A stretch of DNA of 64,000 nt from Mercenaria mercenaria (lineage: Eukaryota; Mollusca; Bivalvia; Venerida; Veneridae): positions 69,879,001-69,943,000 of the forward strand of contig NC_069366.1 of the NCBI RefSeq assembly GCF_021730395.1, given 5' to 3'. How positions within the stretch are numbered: the first letter of the stretch is position 1; the number at the start of each line of letters is the position of its first letter. Both the position numbers and the translations under genes were made by a program. Below the pieces are notes generated by a model. It ran no database searches and was not told the DNA's origin. It saw only the letters and a program-made list of their open reading frames with translations. This document shows, piece after piece, positions 48,057 through 60,367 of the stretch.

Positions 48057-50030
48057 TGATAATCAAGAGAGCGCACACGTATAGCTGGCAAACAGGAACA
48101 AAATGGCTGCCCTAGCGCACAGTAAGGAATCTAGGTAAAGAAATTGGGTATTAAATGTATGGTATAAACGGAGAAATGCCGTTAGCGACCAGATAAACAA
48201 CATATAAAACTTACGCCATGGTGTCAGGGAATATGAAACCCTTACTGTAAATCATGTTTAAGGTATTTATATTGTTTTTCAGACGCATTTAAGCCCACAT
48301 TTTTATCATGGGGATGAATAGGGTATGTTTTTAATCTTCTACTGTAAGTCAGTGCCGTTCGAAGTACATTTGAACAGCCCACAAACCATTTTTAGAGAAT
48401 GTGACACCGCTTGTTATACATCATTTGAAAGGAATTTATACTGTATTTAAAATACATTAATGCTTAGGTTTCTATCGTGGAGATGAATTACGTGGATCAT
48501 TCAATCTTCTACCGTACGTTGTGGGGTAGGAATGCCGTTCGGAGTGTTTTGAACAGTCCATAGACTCTTTCACAGGGAATGTGACACCACTTGCCATACA
48601 TCTATATCTCCTTTCAAATACGTTTTGGCTCGAAGTGCTTTCTTTAGGATGAATCGGGTAGAGCATTCAATCTTCTTGAATCTTATTGGAGCACGCGTTC
48701 GGAACACTTTTAAACAGCCCATAGACCATCTTTCAAGGAATGTAACACCACTTGTTATGCAGACCTAGTTTCTTATCTCGGGGATTAATTAGGTAGATCA
48801 TGTAGTTTTCTACCGTTTGTATTATGGAGGAAAAACCATTAAGCGCGCTTTGAACATCCCACAGACTCTCTTTCGGGGAAAGTAACATCAACATGAATGT
48901 ATTTAGATTTTCTTTCAAATGCACTTCCGCGGAAATTTCTATCTTGGGGATGAATAAGGTATATTATTGAATCTTGAACCTTAATTATTCTTTGAAAAAC
49001 ATCGTTTGGAGCATTTTGAACAGCCGACAGACCCTCTTTCAATGAATGTAACACCGCTTGCCATACATCATTTTACAGGTATTAATGTTGTTTTTCAGAC
49101 GCATTGAGGCATGTGAGTCTATCTTTAGGACGAATTAGGTATATCATTCAACCTTTATCCTAAAGTCGTCTTGGAGAAAGCCGCCTGGAACACTTTTGAA
49201 CATCCCAAAGACCCTCTATTAGGGAAGGTGATACCAATTGCATGACGTAATTTCAGAAGCTTTTATATTGTCTTTCAGACGCATTCAGACTCACGTTTCT
49301 ATATTGGGAATGCATAATTTGGATGATTCAATTTTGTACCTTAAATATTGAGGAAGGAACGCCGTTCTGAGTTCATTGAACAGTTCATAGTTACTTCCAC
49401 TTGCGATCATTTTAAATGCATTGAGGGCCAATGTGTTATCATGGGTAATTCAGTCTTCTACGTTACGTCTTCTTGAAGAACGCCGGTTGGAGCACTTTTG
49501 TAGGTCCCACAGGCCCTCTTTCAGGGTAACACCACTTACCATACATCATTTCAGAGGTATTTACATTGTCTTTCAACAGAATTTAGAAATAAATAAAATA
49601 TCAATTGCTTCCCATCTTCGAGATGAAAACGTAAGATATAAAAACCTTTTACATGCTGTACACTGAGTGGTGTTGTATTCCCTGGCATAAGATTTGTTGT
49701 TGTTTATCATGGTTGTTGGCGGCATTTCTTACTTGATATCGTACGTAAATAATTGTTTATTACACACTATCCATCCTCCAAGTATGCACTTTGAATTACA
49801 TGCATTTAAAAGACATTACAATTACCTTTAAATCTATGTATAATAAGTGGTGTTACATTCCCTGAAAGTTTGTCTATAAGCTGTTGAAAACATCCTAACG
49901 ATGATTTATATCGCATGCAAGACCGCTTATTAGAAAATGCGCCATGAAATACTCTATTTCTTTACCTAGAATCCTTATGGCAGCCATTTTGTTACTGTTT
50001 CCCGTGTGCGCTCTCTTGATTACCATAATG
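48057..50030. mobile_element. TIR-bounded element containing a 175-bp tandem array
   Basis: The left arm (48057-48160) contains TAATCAAGAGAGCGCACACG, ACAAAATGGCTGCC and ATCTAGGTAAAGAAATTGGG. The right arm (about 49935-50030) carries the reverse complements in order. By eye the arms are about 80% alike over 100 bp. Weaker inverted similarity (ACCGAACGG at 47155 against CCGTTCGGTG at 50262) suggests the true ends may lie farther out. The interior is the array at 48230-49660. The frame at 49944-50240 spans the right arm and is not taken as a gene. Confidence 0.6.
48230..49660. repeat. Diverged tandem array, period about 160-180 bp, eight units
   Basis: Recurring phrases are GAACAGCCCAYAGACC (about 48372, 48551, 48712, 48851, 49018, 49198, 49379, 49504), AGGGAATGTRACACCACTTG CCATACATC, GTATTTATATTGTCTTTCAG and TCTATCKTGGGGATGAAT. 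The units differ by 20-30%, so the array is old. Inverted single units follow (GGTGTTACATTCCCTG at 49850). Confidence 0.85.
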
Positions 50031-50938
50031 GAAGAAAAATATACTCATGTGCAGATTTGTTTTCCTGCCCATGTGATGATAGTTTATAAACATATTGTCC
50101 CTTCTCGTTTAATATTCATCAATTCTTACAAAAGTAAATCGTTTCAACGGGTTACAAAAGTGCAGGAGAAAAACTGCAAAGACTCGAATGTTCCCTTAAT
50201 TCTGGAAAGTGAAACTGATCAACCATTAAGTTTCATGTAAATATATGAAACTTGCGGCATTTTGCCGTTCGGTGATAGATTATCTTTTAAAAAATCACAA
50301 AACACAATGTGTGGGTTAATCGCTTTACGTATTACGGCATTCTCGTTTTAGCTGATGCTAGGAAGTCGTGGAAATTTTGCACTTCCTTGTCTTTCTAACT
50401 TACTGATTCAAATCGTGTCTGATAATTTTTTCTTGATAAAGGTCTGCTAATTAATATGGTTCCAAAGAATGTTCATAAAGATTTTAACTAACATTGCCTA
50501 TATCACCTGCACCATATGAGGATCTGTCTTAAACATAATACGAGCCGTAACTGTTAACATATGTTTTATGGTCCCTATATTCGGAATGGATTGAAAGTTA
50601 ATAGTAAAATGTAAATAACTTGCTTCTCCTGCATCATGTCTGATCTAATTTAAAAGCCACTTAAAGCATAACTAGCAGAGTACAAATGTAACAGAAACAA
50701 AACTTATTTCTAAGTTATCGCATGTACAGATGCTAACGCCATTAAGTGTACTTACACAGAAACAAAGTCGGCCGTTAACCTTCATAATTCATTTAGAAAA
50801 AACACGCCTAGTTCTATTTTACACGTTATTAATGTTTTGTATTAGATTAACTTTTCAGAACAGATAAAGCCTCAAGGTATGTATGACAGTAAAACAAATT
50901 TGACTAACTTTGATGAATTGTTCCTTGGAAAAGTATAA

Positions 50939-51155
50939 GAGTCGCGCCACGAGAAACCCAACATAGTGCGTTTGCGACCAGCATGAATCCAGACCAGCCG
51001 GTCAGGATCCATACTGTCCGCTAATAGGTTCTTTAATTGCAGTAGGCTTTCAAAGCGAACAGCATTGGCCCTGACCAAACTGCGCGGATGCGCAGGCTGG
51101 TCTGGATTCTTGCTGGTCGCAAACGCATTATGTTGGTTTTCTCGTGGCGCGGCTC
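50939..51155. mobile_element. Palindromic MITE 'GAGCCGCGCCACGAGAAAAC', copy 1
   Basis: Arms TCGCGCCACGAGAAACCCAA and TTGGTTTTCTCGTGGCGCGG pair, continuing through GCGTTTGCGACCAGCATGAA and CCAGACCAGCC toward the centre. Same family as 52731-52938. The left end is slightly decayed. Confidence 0.85.
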
Positions 51156-51349
51156 ATTTAGAGATGGGAGACTCTGAGATAGATCAATCGTAAATGTTTC
51201 GACCAACCTTTGCGATACTATATAGACTATAACAATGGTTACGACGAATATTTTTGTCATTGATTTACAGATTTTGCAATTGTCACAGCATAGTAATTAC
51301 GAATATACACATTCCTGTGTCATGTAATATTTAATCAATTTATTTATTT

Positions 51350-51605
51350 ATTTGAGTTTTACGGCGCACCAACACAGTATAGGTTATATGGCGCCAAACA
51401 GGACTACAAAGTTTGGTTCTACATCTCATTTACATCGAAATAAAAACATGAGGTATGGAATCAAAATTTGCATACCTGCTGGAATCACAGAGTTATTGCA
51501 AAACCAAGTGTTAAGACCCTATTAGTCGCCTCTTACGATCATGCAAGGGTAAGACAGTGGTTCCAATTCTTTTCATACACTGATCGTCCCAGAACCACAT
51601 GGGGC
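51350..51605 (-). mobile_element. SINE-related repeat on the minus strand
   Basis: The segment TTTTACGGCGCACCAACACA GTATAGGTTATATGGCGCC is the reverse complement of a diverged SINE tail (compare GTCGCCATATGACCTATAAT and GTGTCGGTGCGACGTTAAAC at 10777-11061). The rest (TAGTCGCCTCTTACGATCAT and CCCAGAACCACATGGGGCC) belongs to a different body. It is a SINE that shares only the tail. Confidence 0.55.
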
Positions 51606-51644
51606 CATGTAATATTTAAGGTATAGTTCGACTGTAATTGTTAC

Positions 51645-52025
51645 TTTTTGATACCCTTTACCCGTATGAGATACAGAATTGTTATAGTGCTCAAAAAAGT
51701 TCGAGCCGTTTACGATACAGCATTTTCGCCGTTAGATACCTTCTTACCGTGTAAGAGACAGAATTTTCACCGTTTGATAACCTCGAGCCTTATATGCGAA
51801 TCAGAATTTTCACCAGGTGGTACCCTCGGACCATACGCATTTACGTTTACAGAATATTCACCGTTTGATACCCTCGAACCGTACGCCATACAGTTTTCAC
51901 TATTTGATACCCTCGTGCCGTATGCAATACAAAATTTTCACTGTTTGAAACCCTCCAGCGGTATGCGATTACAGAATTTACACCGTTTGATACTCTCAAG
52001 GCCGTATGTGTTACAAATTTTACAG
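51645..52025. repeat. Minisatellite, about 45-bp unit
   Basis: About eight diverged units of TTTTCACCGTTTGATACCCT followed by CGARCCGTATGCGATACAGA. The 153-codon plus-strand frame across it (51648-52109) repeats a FTVxYPRAVCDTE/SPFDTLxPYAI pattern and is a repeat artefact. Confidence 0.9.
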
Positions 52026-52379
52026 CAAAGCAGTGTGACATACAGACTTATCTCAGATGTAAGCCAATGTATGAAATTCATAAATATTCAACTATGTATG
52101 CTTTGCTGATTTCTTAATGAATTACGTTAGTAAAATTATTCGAAACTATGGCAAATAATGCAAGTATAAATAACATCTGAAATAATATAGTTTGACCTAT
52201 TCCTATCAGGTCTTCGGCCTTCCCTTTCAATCCCTGAAAGGCGTTGATGCAGTTAAGCATAGTTCTTTATGACTAGATAATGAGATAGGTTAAACATGAG
52301 ATTAAATGAGGTAAAAAGATCTGATGAAACAGAAAACTAGATCTCCTTATTTATAAAGAAGCTTATTTTCACGATCTAA

Positions 52380-54000
52380 TTTAGAAAATATCACGTAAGG
52401 CGATTACTTTTGCTGTCTGGAATAACATTACTAGAAATGTTATAAATCCAATTATGTCCAAGCTTAACCGCTGATATTACATTTACCTATATCTGTCACG
52501 TAATCAGTGACGAAAAAAAAATATTTCTTATAATTCAGATTATTGTGCAAGATGTACTTACAAAGAAAACATAAAATGTTAATCTAATTATTTATCAACA
52601 TTTTGATACTCATTACTGTAATATCGGTTGCACGTTTTGCTGTTAGTGCCAATGTTTTATGTGAAACAGCTTTAATTCGTTTTGTTTCGTACGTAGGTAT
52701 ATTCATAATGATACACATGCCTCTTAATGATATGAGCCGTGCCATGGGAAAACCAACATAGTGGGTATGCGACCAGCATGGATCCAGACCAGCCTGCGCA
52801 TCCGCGCAGTCTGGTCAGGCTCCATGCTGTTCGCTTTTAAAGCCTATTGGAATTGGAGAAACTGTTAGCGAACAGCATGGATCCTGACCAGACTGGTCGC
52901 ACACCCACTATGTTGGTTTTCTCATGGCACGGCTCATATGTGTTATCCAATGCATAGTCTGTGTCAGGTAATAACATCTTCGTTTTTTTTTTTTGCGATC
53001 CGTAACACATGTGAAGCCAATCTGTTGTTTCACCCAGAAAGTTCATACATATGTTTCAGCTGGAATTCAAAAGTGATTGACAAAATATATTTGACTGGTT
53101 GGCAATATCTTCACGTAGTTAACAGTGTCTTCTAAGCCTATGTAAATTAACATCTATGTGATGAACGCAGTATGCCAGACACCTCAGAAAAAACATAGGA
53201 GGATGCTGTTTGTAATACATTCTTCCATCACTGGTGCTCGTGTTAGCTCTAGAAACTTGTTCTTTCTTGCTTTGTGTAGAGTCAAACCGACATGAATCAG
53301 GTCTATGACGACTTTTCCAGGTTTTGATGTAAAATGTATTGCAGAATAGAAACTACTTACAGGAAAGCTGAAAGTTATGTTTTAGATATATTGGATCAGG
53401 ATTTTACATATATTAACAAACCAAGATCACGAAAACACCACATATAATATAAAAAAAATGCTGAAATGGTAATACGGTCGGTACAATAGAGAAACAAAGT
53501 CGTGTTCGTTCTGTCTATTTAGTATGTTTATCAACCGTTAATTATTTTTTTATTTAGTTTTGTTTTCGTTCTTTTTTTAACTTACTAAAAGTTATTTATA
53601 AATTATTTATAGATTATTCATGGTTGTGGTTTGCAACTGGAAGCATTCGTTTTTAACTGACATGAAATAATAATGATGTAATAAAGATGGAAGATACACG
53701 TGGTCAAATTGGATATATTGGGCAATCAAAAAAAAGTAATTAAAATAATCATCAGCTGTCGAGTTTCCTCAAAATGTACTCGATAATACGTATTAACTAA
53801 ATACTAAATTTATACCTTTGCATTTATAGTATTAAAACTTCAATTAATATACTACATGACCGCATCAGCTTTTCTCTAGATACCTCAGTATTACATAAAC
53901 TGGCATGACAAAGAATCGAACTCTTAGGTCTTCTTACAGAACTATCACAATCGCAGTCTTTAAGTTTAGTTTGCGCCTGTTAGAAGTCTCCCCGCACTTG
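52380..54000. repeat. Relic RGK-unit intron block (unit 3, distal part)
   Basis: 52380-52450 aligns with 4310-4390 and 14395-14440 (AATTTAGAAAATATCAC and TCTGGAATAAC). 53870-53960 aligns with 4990-5030 and 19250-19310 (ACTGGCATGACAAAGAATCG against ACTGACAAGACAAAGAATCG). The order and orientation match blocks A and B, so 34.4-54 kb is one intron expanded by insertions, including the beta-lactamase-fold gene. A MITE lies inside at 52731-52938. Confidence 0.6.
52731..52938. mobile_element. Palindromic MITE, copy 2
   Basis: TATGAGCCGTGCCATGGGAA at the left pairs with TTTCTCATGGCACGGCTCAT A at the right. GACCAGCATGGATCCAGACC and TGCGCATCCGCGCAGTCTGG form the inner arms. The terminal TA at both sides would suit a TA-targeting (Tc1/mariner-type) origin. 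Confidence 0.88.
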
Positions 54001-57000
54001 GATTCATTATTGTTACTTTTTCCGGTCCATTTGGGATCATGAAGTACATTCAGTTTACGATACGATAGTCAAATGCCGCGTTAGCCAGTACTAGGTAGCG
54101 TAATGGGCAATGTACATATCGTCACCACTCATGAACAGGCACAGACAAACCGAGTTTTCTATTACTTTGCTTGTTAGTGGTCTATGCTTTCAAAGGATCT
54201 TATTATAGATTGTATTCAGAAGAATGCAGTATGACATTATTTGATCTCTGACAAAAGAAAGAAGATTTTAAATACTTTCCTAAATCTTAAAGACTACTTG
54301 TTGATATAATTAACTTCAAACATACGCTCCTTTTGTGACTGAAGTTTGATATGTTTGTTATTTACATTAGTAGTATGAATTGAAATAGTAACACGATCAA
54401 CATGGTTTTAATGTTTTAACATTATCAATGATAAATAACCAATTGCAAATATCACGTTCTAAAATGCATAGTATCATGTTTCTTATAGACGTATTATGTT
54501 TAATACGTAATAAGAAGAGAATTATCAATATTTTATATTTTTGATATTTTCATTTAAATTGCTTTGCATTTTTTCTTCTCGAATTTGCGTTGTAATCGAG
54601 TGCTATTCATAAATATGTGGACCAGACGTATCCATCCTACAGATGATAGGGGTCTGTGGCCGAGTGGTTAAGAATAAAGTCAAACGTAATTTGGGAACTT
54701 TTAAGATCGATGATAAATGAAATATTTATAAACTGTTCCCTTCCATTATGGTCTTGTATAATATAAAACATATTGCAATAGGACAAGCTTGCACACATCA
54801 AGTAAATGCAATGCCTCGTCAATACAAGTCAATTCAACACTTGATTCAGAAGACAAATACTCGTTGACCAGGCTGATATGAATTCAGCTACAGTTCTTTT
54901 TAAATATATATCTTCCAAAAACAAAACAAATATTGCTTGAAGCTAATATTTCAAACACGGAACTGAAATTTTCAAAGTTTAAAGAGGTCTTGACCAAACT
55001 TGAAAACAGAAATTTTGAAGAGGGCGTCTGTTTTTCTGAAAAAGAAGGATTCTGACATAGGGAAAAGTTAGCTGAATCAATAAATTGTTTCTCGAGGAGT
55101 TTATTAATCAGTTATAAAACCCTGACCTTTACAGAGGTGATCCTGTATTGGCCAAGTTAAAAAAGTATATTGCCGACTTGTCATCGCATGAAGTTGGTAC
55201 TTAGCAATACTATTACTAAAATATTACACAGTTATTTCATGAAAATGAGTATATCCCTGGGATCTAACCTATATTGTGTTTGAAGCTTGTTTATATGTAG
55301 AATTTCGTGTGGGGGAAACGCTACTTGTCTATCTCAAACCCTCAATATCACAGTTGATACTGACTTAGATATTATGTAAACATGTTTCTTCAGCTCGTGG
55401 GATGGGATGAAATTGTTTTTCTATGTCAGTAATCGTTATAACATTTCTGACTGGAATCTTTTCCCATAGGTATGCGTAGCATATATCTACATATTTTTCT
55501 TAGAACTTACATTCATAAATAGCTCAGGCACGCACAAAATGTATCTAATAGGATACCGAATCAGAAACATGCTGCCATTCAAATTCATTTAATCCGTGCT
55601 AAACTCTCGTAACTTCCAAAGCAGTAGTCACTTATTGCAGTTTTTATGTGTGTTCTTATATTAGACTATTAATCATATATTTTTGAACAAACAACGATCT
55701 TACTATGTTGAATATATGATATATATCGTGATAGGTGGTTTTACTGGTGCACTGCCAAAATCGCAGACATATTTAATATATGAATATGAAAACCGATGAC
55801 TTAAGCGTCAGTTATAAAAATTGTTCCTATATAAAAGATGACAGTTATCTCAAATTTGAACCAAAATCTGCAAATTTGGAAATTGCTTAATCATGCAAGT
55901 TTTCCAATTGTATTTTTTAAACGGTTATGTAAAGAATCTCTGGTGCGACTATTTAGAGACACGTTATATGTTTGGTGTTCCGCTCTTTACAGTGGGACAC
56001 TACGCTATCTTATATGGTTGTGTCTAACGGGAAATGTGCTGAATAAATGATAAGCAGTTATTCTTTCTTGCTACGCCGGACTCTAAAAGGTGTTATTTTA
56101 TTGTTCTGTCTTATGCAAGACATTGAGTTCATTCGAATATGGTTCTTCAGGTTAGCTTTGTACATGAAAATGTTTGTGGTTTACATACCGTGCCTTTCCT
56201 TAAAACTAGATGAAAAAGATTCACCTAGTGGTTATTAGTTATATTTACAATGTCCTGTAGATTTTGAACATGCATATGGTCTAAACGTGAGGTTTCGTGC
56301 GCACGTAACCAAATTGAATTTACCAAATATGATAGTTAACTGCAGCTTTAAAAGCTCTCTGTGTTCCGTCGTTTTATTTGTTTGAATTGTCCTCTAATTG
56401 TTTCACTTTATGTACATATGTTGGTTAAAATGTCAGTCATTTACACATTCATACATCATACAATCATGTAGAATTTGATTTTTACAAGGCTGTAGACATG
56501 GAACTTGTCTGAAACTATTCTGATTAAACTTCTGTCTTTGATTTATTGTAACCAAATATCAGAATTTCTTTAAGATAAATATTAATGAATAGTATTCATA
56601 ATAATGACAGAGTAGACAGCATGTAATATTTTGTAAAATGATCTATTTGCAAGTTTATGACTATCTGTAACTTTTATAAAACTCCGTCAAATAACTGGCT
56701 TGTAACAATATTGACTTATATGCCGGCAACACAACCCAATTCTAGTCCATCTACACAAGTTATGACAGCAGTTAAACTATTTCCACGTTGAACCTTTGGT
56801 TTTAGGTATGCAATTTCATGCAGTATTGCACTTAGGCTCATCCAAAATACATTAGCGTATGATCAAATAAATAATTTAGTAGGCGGTAGATGGTTTGTTC
56901 CGTAATTTCAATAATACCACCGGAAACTTAATGCGATTTCAAGATTTCCTTGTCTGATATAGATGTAATTACCTTATTACGGGCGATTACGTCCGTTGTC

Positions 57001-58376
57001 TAGACAGTCGTTCTTAGAATTGTACAAAATACAATTATATATCAAGGAGATCAATGCCGTAATCAGTTAAAAGAGCATGGGATTTCATAAGTTTGAAGTA
57101 AAATTTTCTTTGATTATGCATTGTACGGTTATCTATGTAAAAGTTTATATATTTATTGCAGCACCCTAAAGTTCGAAACGCCTATCGAATCTACTTTTTA
57201 TGCTCAAGAACGTTCATTAACTAGTGATCGATATATTATACATTAAATCCTGTATTATGGTCATTTCCTGATCTCCATTTTACAAATGTTATCTTGAGTT
57301 TTTAGAACAATACACTTATGCGAGCGTTGTACTAGAGGAATATGCACGCGTGTGCCTGAAATACTGTTTATATGGATTTATATTATGTAATGTTTTCTTA
57401 ATACAATTCCGGTTTGTTCCGCTAGCCTTTTTAACTTTTTTCCAAAAAGAAAACAGTCACAGTTACAAAAGAAGGTTTATTAAAGTTTATTAGGAAAAAC
57501 ATAATAAGAAATGACATATTGATATGCAAAATGGTGTTTATGTTGATTGAAGAGAGGTAATATACAACCTGTTAAAGAATACTCCATGCAATTATCGATA
57601 GTTTAAGCAGTCAAGCACCAATACATTACTTGTAAAAGACGTCTGCTGAATTTAGTCGATGATTTGCGAATACTCGATGATACGCTATTGTTTACTAGTA
57701 TCTAATTCCTCCAAACTGCTTCATATATACGAATTATGTAACTTTTCTGAATGTCCTTAAAGCTTCAACATTTCTCATATAATTTGAGTCTCATATAAGT
57801 AACATGACGCCACCATAAACAATTTTATTGTTATAACACCTTATATAAAGTAATGTGAAAAAATACTCTCAAATTCTCAATTGCCCCAATATTACAAATA
57901 TTAGATAAAACAATAATTATGTAAAATGAAATGTGTTTCATAGTAATTCTGATGACAACAGTTGGGGGAACTTCTCTTCAAACCTTAAAATATTAGATAT
58001 CTATGAAATATAAAACACTGAAATGTATTTATATAAGCAGTAATATTCAGTTACTTTTAAACAGAACATTTCAGATAACATCAAGAAAACCCTCACAGTA
58101 CACTGCTTGGCAAATTACTAGCACAATACTATTCTGTTATAACAGAAACGCGAAACAAAGTCGTCTTTTATTAGCATGGAATCGTCTTTTATTAGCATGG
58201 AATCTAATATTAAACTAGAATTTAAACTAACTGTTATCGTTGTATAAATTTTATTATAATAGGATAGTACCGTTACTCGTTGTTTTCATGGAATCAAACC
58301 TTTAAATTATATCTCCCGGAAATAAACTCCTTTAGTTATTGTGCAGTTAAACTTCCAATACTTGTTAAGTTATAAG
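54001..58376. other. Non-coding stretch left of the intact-looking RGK gene
   Basis: AT-rich, with no exon recognised. A tRNA/SINE-head-like fragment GGTCTGTGGCCGAGTGGTTA lies at about 54648-54668 without a body. A 22-bp tandem duplication (TCGTCTTTTATTAGCATGGA AT) is at 58161-58204. Two adjacent plus-strand frames (55838-56238) have hydrophobic residues but no family match. Confidence 0.5.
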
Positions 58377-58654
58377 TTAACGTGTAAACAAGTTTTCGCA
58401 CTCGTGTGTCGATGCTTTGGAGTGATGTTTCTTGAATATAAAGTTCAACAACCTTTTAGGTCCTGGTAAAGCACATTTACCAAGTTTATCTCTAGATCTC
58501 GCCTCAAAATCTGGACGTTCCATATGCATTTCAGGTGTATGAGTAAGTCGTATCTGACTCAGTATACCGACTAGTAACTCATCCACATGATGATTTAGAG
58601 CAGCCGATGTTTCTGCGTACTTGCTGTCGTATTGTTTTGCAACAGATCTGGCTT
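58377..58654 (-). CDS. RGK-type (Rad/Rem/Gem/Kir) GTPase, last coding exon
   Basis: The exon begins after acceptor TGAACATTTCAG (58655-58657) in phase 1 and ends with TAA at 58377. It encodes EARSVAKQYDSKYAETSAAL, then NHHVDELLVGILSQIRL, and on to HECENLFTR. ETSA is the G5 motif, and NHxVDELLxGIxxQIRL is the RGK alpha-5 helix. A basic tail (PGPKRLLNFIFKKHHSK) and a Cys exactly seven residues from the C-terminus correspond to the RGK C7 motif that replaces CAAX lipidation. Known family members bind calmodulin and inhibit voltage-gated calcium channels; that this copy does so is inference. The exon is joined to 59726-59909 by a 1.07-kb intron. Confidence 0.88.
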
Positions 58655-59725
58655 CTGAAATGTTCACAAAGCTTTAAACATCAGTAAATTTTAACAGATA
58701 CAGCAGGACAGTAATGGGTTTTGCCGCGATCTCGATTCGTTAAAGACAGTATTTGTGTACAAAAATGCTCTAGAACAATCTAACAAACAGATGTTAAACT
58801 AATTCCTAAATTTTACATCATGCTCTGGGCATATCAACCTATATTTGATATACTTTAGACATTTGCTGTCTATTCAAAAATGGTAATAATATTTATGCAT
58901 TTCTTAATGAATAAAATGCAAGATACTATTGATACCTTTTGTCATATTTAATTACCGGATTATTTTTATAGTTCAGATTCAGGTAGTTTAATCATATTCT
59001 AAAACCCTTCACAGTAGATGTTTTGATCAAATAAAAGTTTAATTCCATGGCACATTCGTCAAAAGGGATTTTCTTGTAATATATATTTTGTGCTCTGAAC
59101 TCACTGCGGTCGTGGAACAATTCAAGCACAGTTATGTCGATTATCTATTAACGTTTCTCCTTTGAGACATATATTCTGTGTCACGTAAGCAATTTCAAAG
59201 CTAGTCCTCGGGCAAATGAAGCTAACGTCAGGAGAGACAATTAAGACCATCTCAAATTGATCAGAATTTATAAGGTTTCACTTAACCAGAAAGAAACATG
59301 TCATGATTTAAGTGTGCGGTGAACAGTAAAGTATCATTCAGTTTGCTGTTGTACTGCAAAATTGGTGTCATCAATTTAGAGCTTAAATATGTTTTGTCGT
59401 TTCCATTTCAGGTAAAACAGTATTCACACACTATACCTGGAATATTGTATTTACTCATCAATATTTACATGAAAATTTTACAAGAACTTCCGTTTGGGTA
59501 ATGAACGAATGTATAACACGCATACCATTTGGCCATACACTACAGCACACAACTAACTCTACGTTAGCTTTCCGGTTAGACATGCAATTTAATCTTAAAA
59601 CAGGTCTAATTAATCTTTAGAATAACTATTAGAATAGAGAAAACTGGTTGTTAGAGAAGTAGCTACTAGACATGGAAGTAGGCCATAGTGTTAGACTGAA
59701 GACATTTTAAAACTAATGTACGTAC

Positions 59726-59909
59726 CTTCTTTCGTTACTTTACGCTTCCGAACAAGGTCTATCTTATTTGCTATTAATATTGTAGGCTTCTCCTTTATAG
59801 AAAGTTCATGTCTTATATTGTACAATTGGTCTACGGCTATCTGGTAGCTGGCTCGGTCCGTCATTGAATATACAACCGCAAATGCGTCGAAACATTGGTC
59901 ACTTAGCTC
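59726..59909 (-). CDS. RGK-type GTPase, middle exon with G4 motif
   Basis: A 184-nt exon between acceptor TATATTTCAG (59910-59912 side) and donor GTACGT (59725-59724). It starts in phase 0 and leaves one base, which joins the next exon as GAA (Glu). It encodes ELSDQCFDAFAVVYSMTDRA, SYQIAVDQLYNIRHELSIKE, then KPTILIANKIDLVRKRKVTK. It closely follows the RGK pattern 'GDAFxIVYSxTDxxSF ... L ... IPIILVGNKSDLVRxReVs'. NKID is the G4 guanine-specificity motif. No stop or shift. Confidence 0.88.
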
Positions 59910-60198
59910 CTGAAATATACGAAAAACAATTTAGAACATATAAATGTTTCAATAAATTATGGCAAATTGTATTTTTAAATGAAAAGCCGGATTTCCAATT
60001 CAGACATTTTAAATGCTGGTAACTAGGAAATACACCACAGTGACTATTGTATAAAATGTTTGGATAGTTTCGTGAAAACAAATGTTTTTAACATTCTCCG
60101 TAATACTAAGGAGGTAAAACTCATTTGCAGTCTTAAAGGCAGTTAATCATATATACGTATTTGCAGCATTCAAGAGATGAAATGGATTTTTATTTAAA

Positions 60199-60367
60199 TA
60201 ATAATTTATAGCAAAAGAGTGTTTTATCACTATTTATGCACGATGGGTGGTTATACGTCTGGCGTAATAATATCACGAGGTCGCAGTCCGAGTGAAATTA
60301 TTTGTATGACGTATTACCGCCCGAGTGTATAAATAGTGTTAAAACACGGTTTTGCTATAAATTATTT
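60199..60367. mobile_element. Hairpin MITE in the RGK intron
   Basis: AATAATTTATAGCAAAAGAG TGTTTTATCACTATTTATGC is mirrored by GTATAAATAGTGTTAAAACA and GGTTTTGCTATAAATTATTT. The loop holds TCGCAGTCCGAGTGAAATTA. About 55-bp arms; no coding capacity. It sits between the middle and 89-nt exons and should be removed by splicing. Confidence 0.8.

Noticed and set aside
51648-52109. 153-codon plus-strand open frame
   Set aside because: Product of a 45-bp minisatellite whose unit length is a multiple of three in places; no domain.
54648-54668. tRNA-like head GTCTGTGGCCGAGTGGTTA
   Set aside because: The A-box-like match has no B box or body after it; at most a tiny SINE remnant.
55838-56238. Two adjacent plus-strand frames with hydrophobic stretches
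   Set aside because: No conserved motif, no splice support and AT-rich composition; probably chance.
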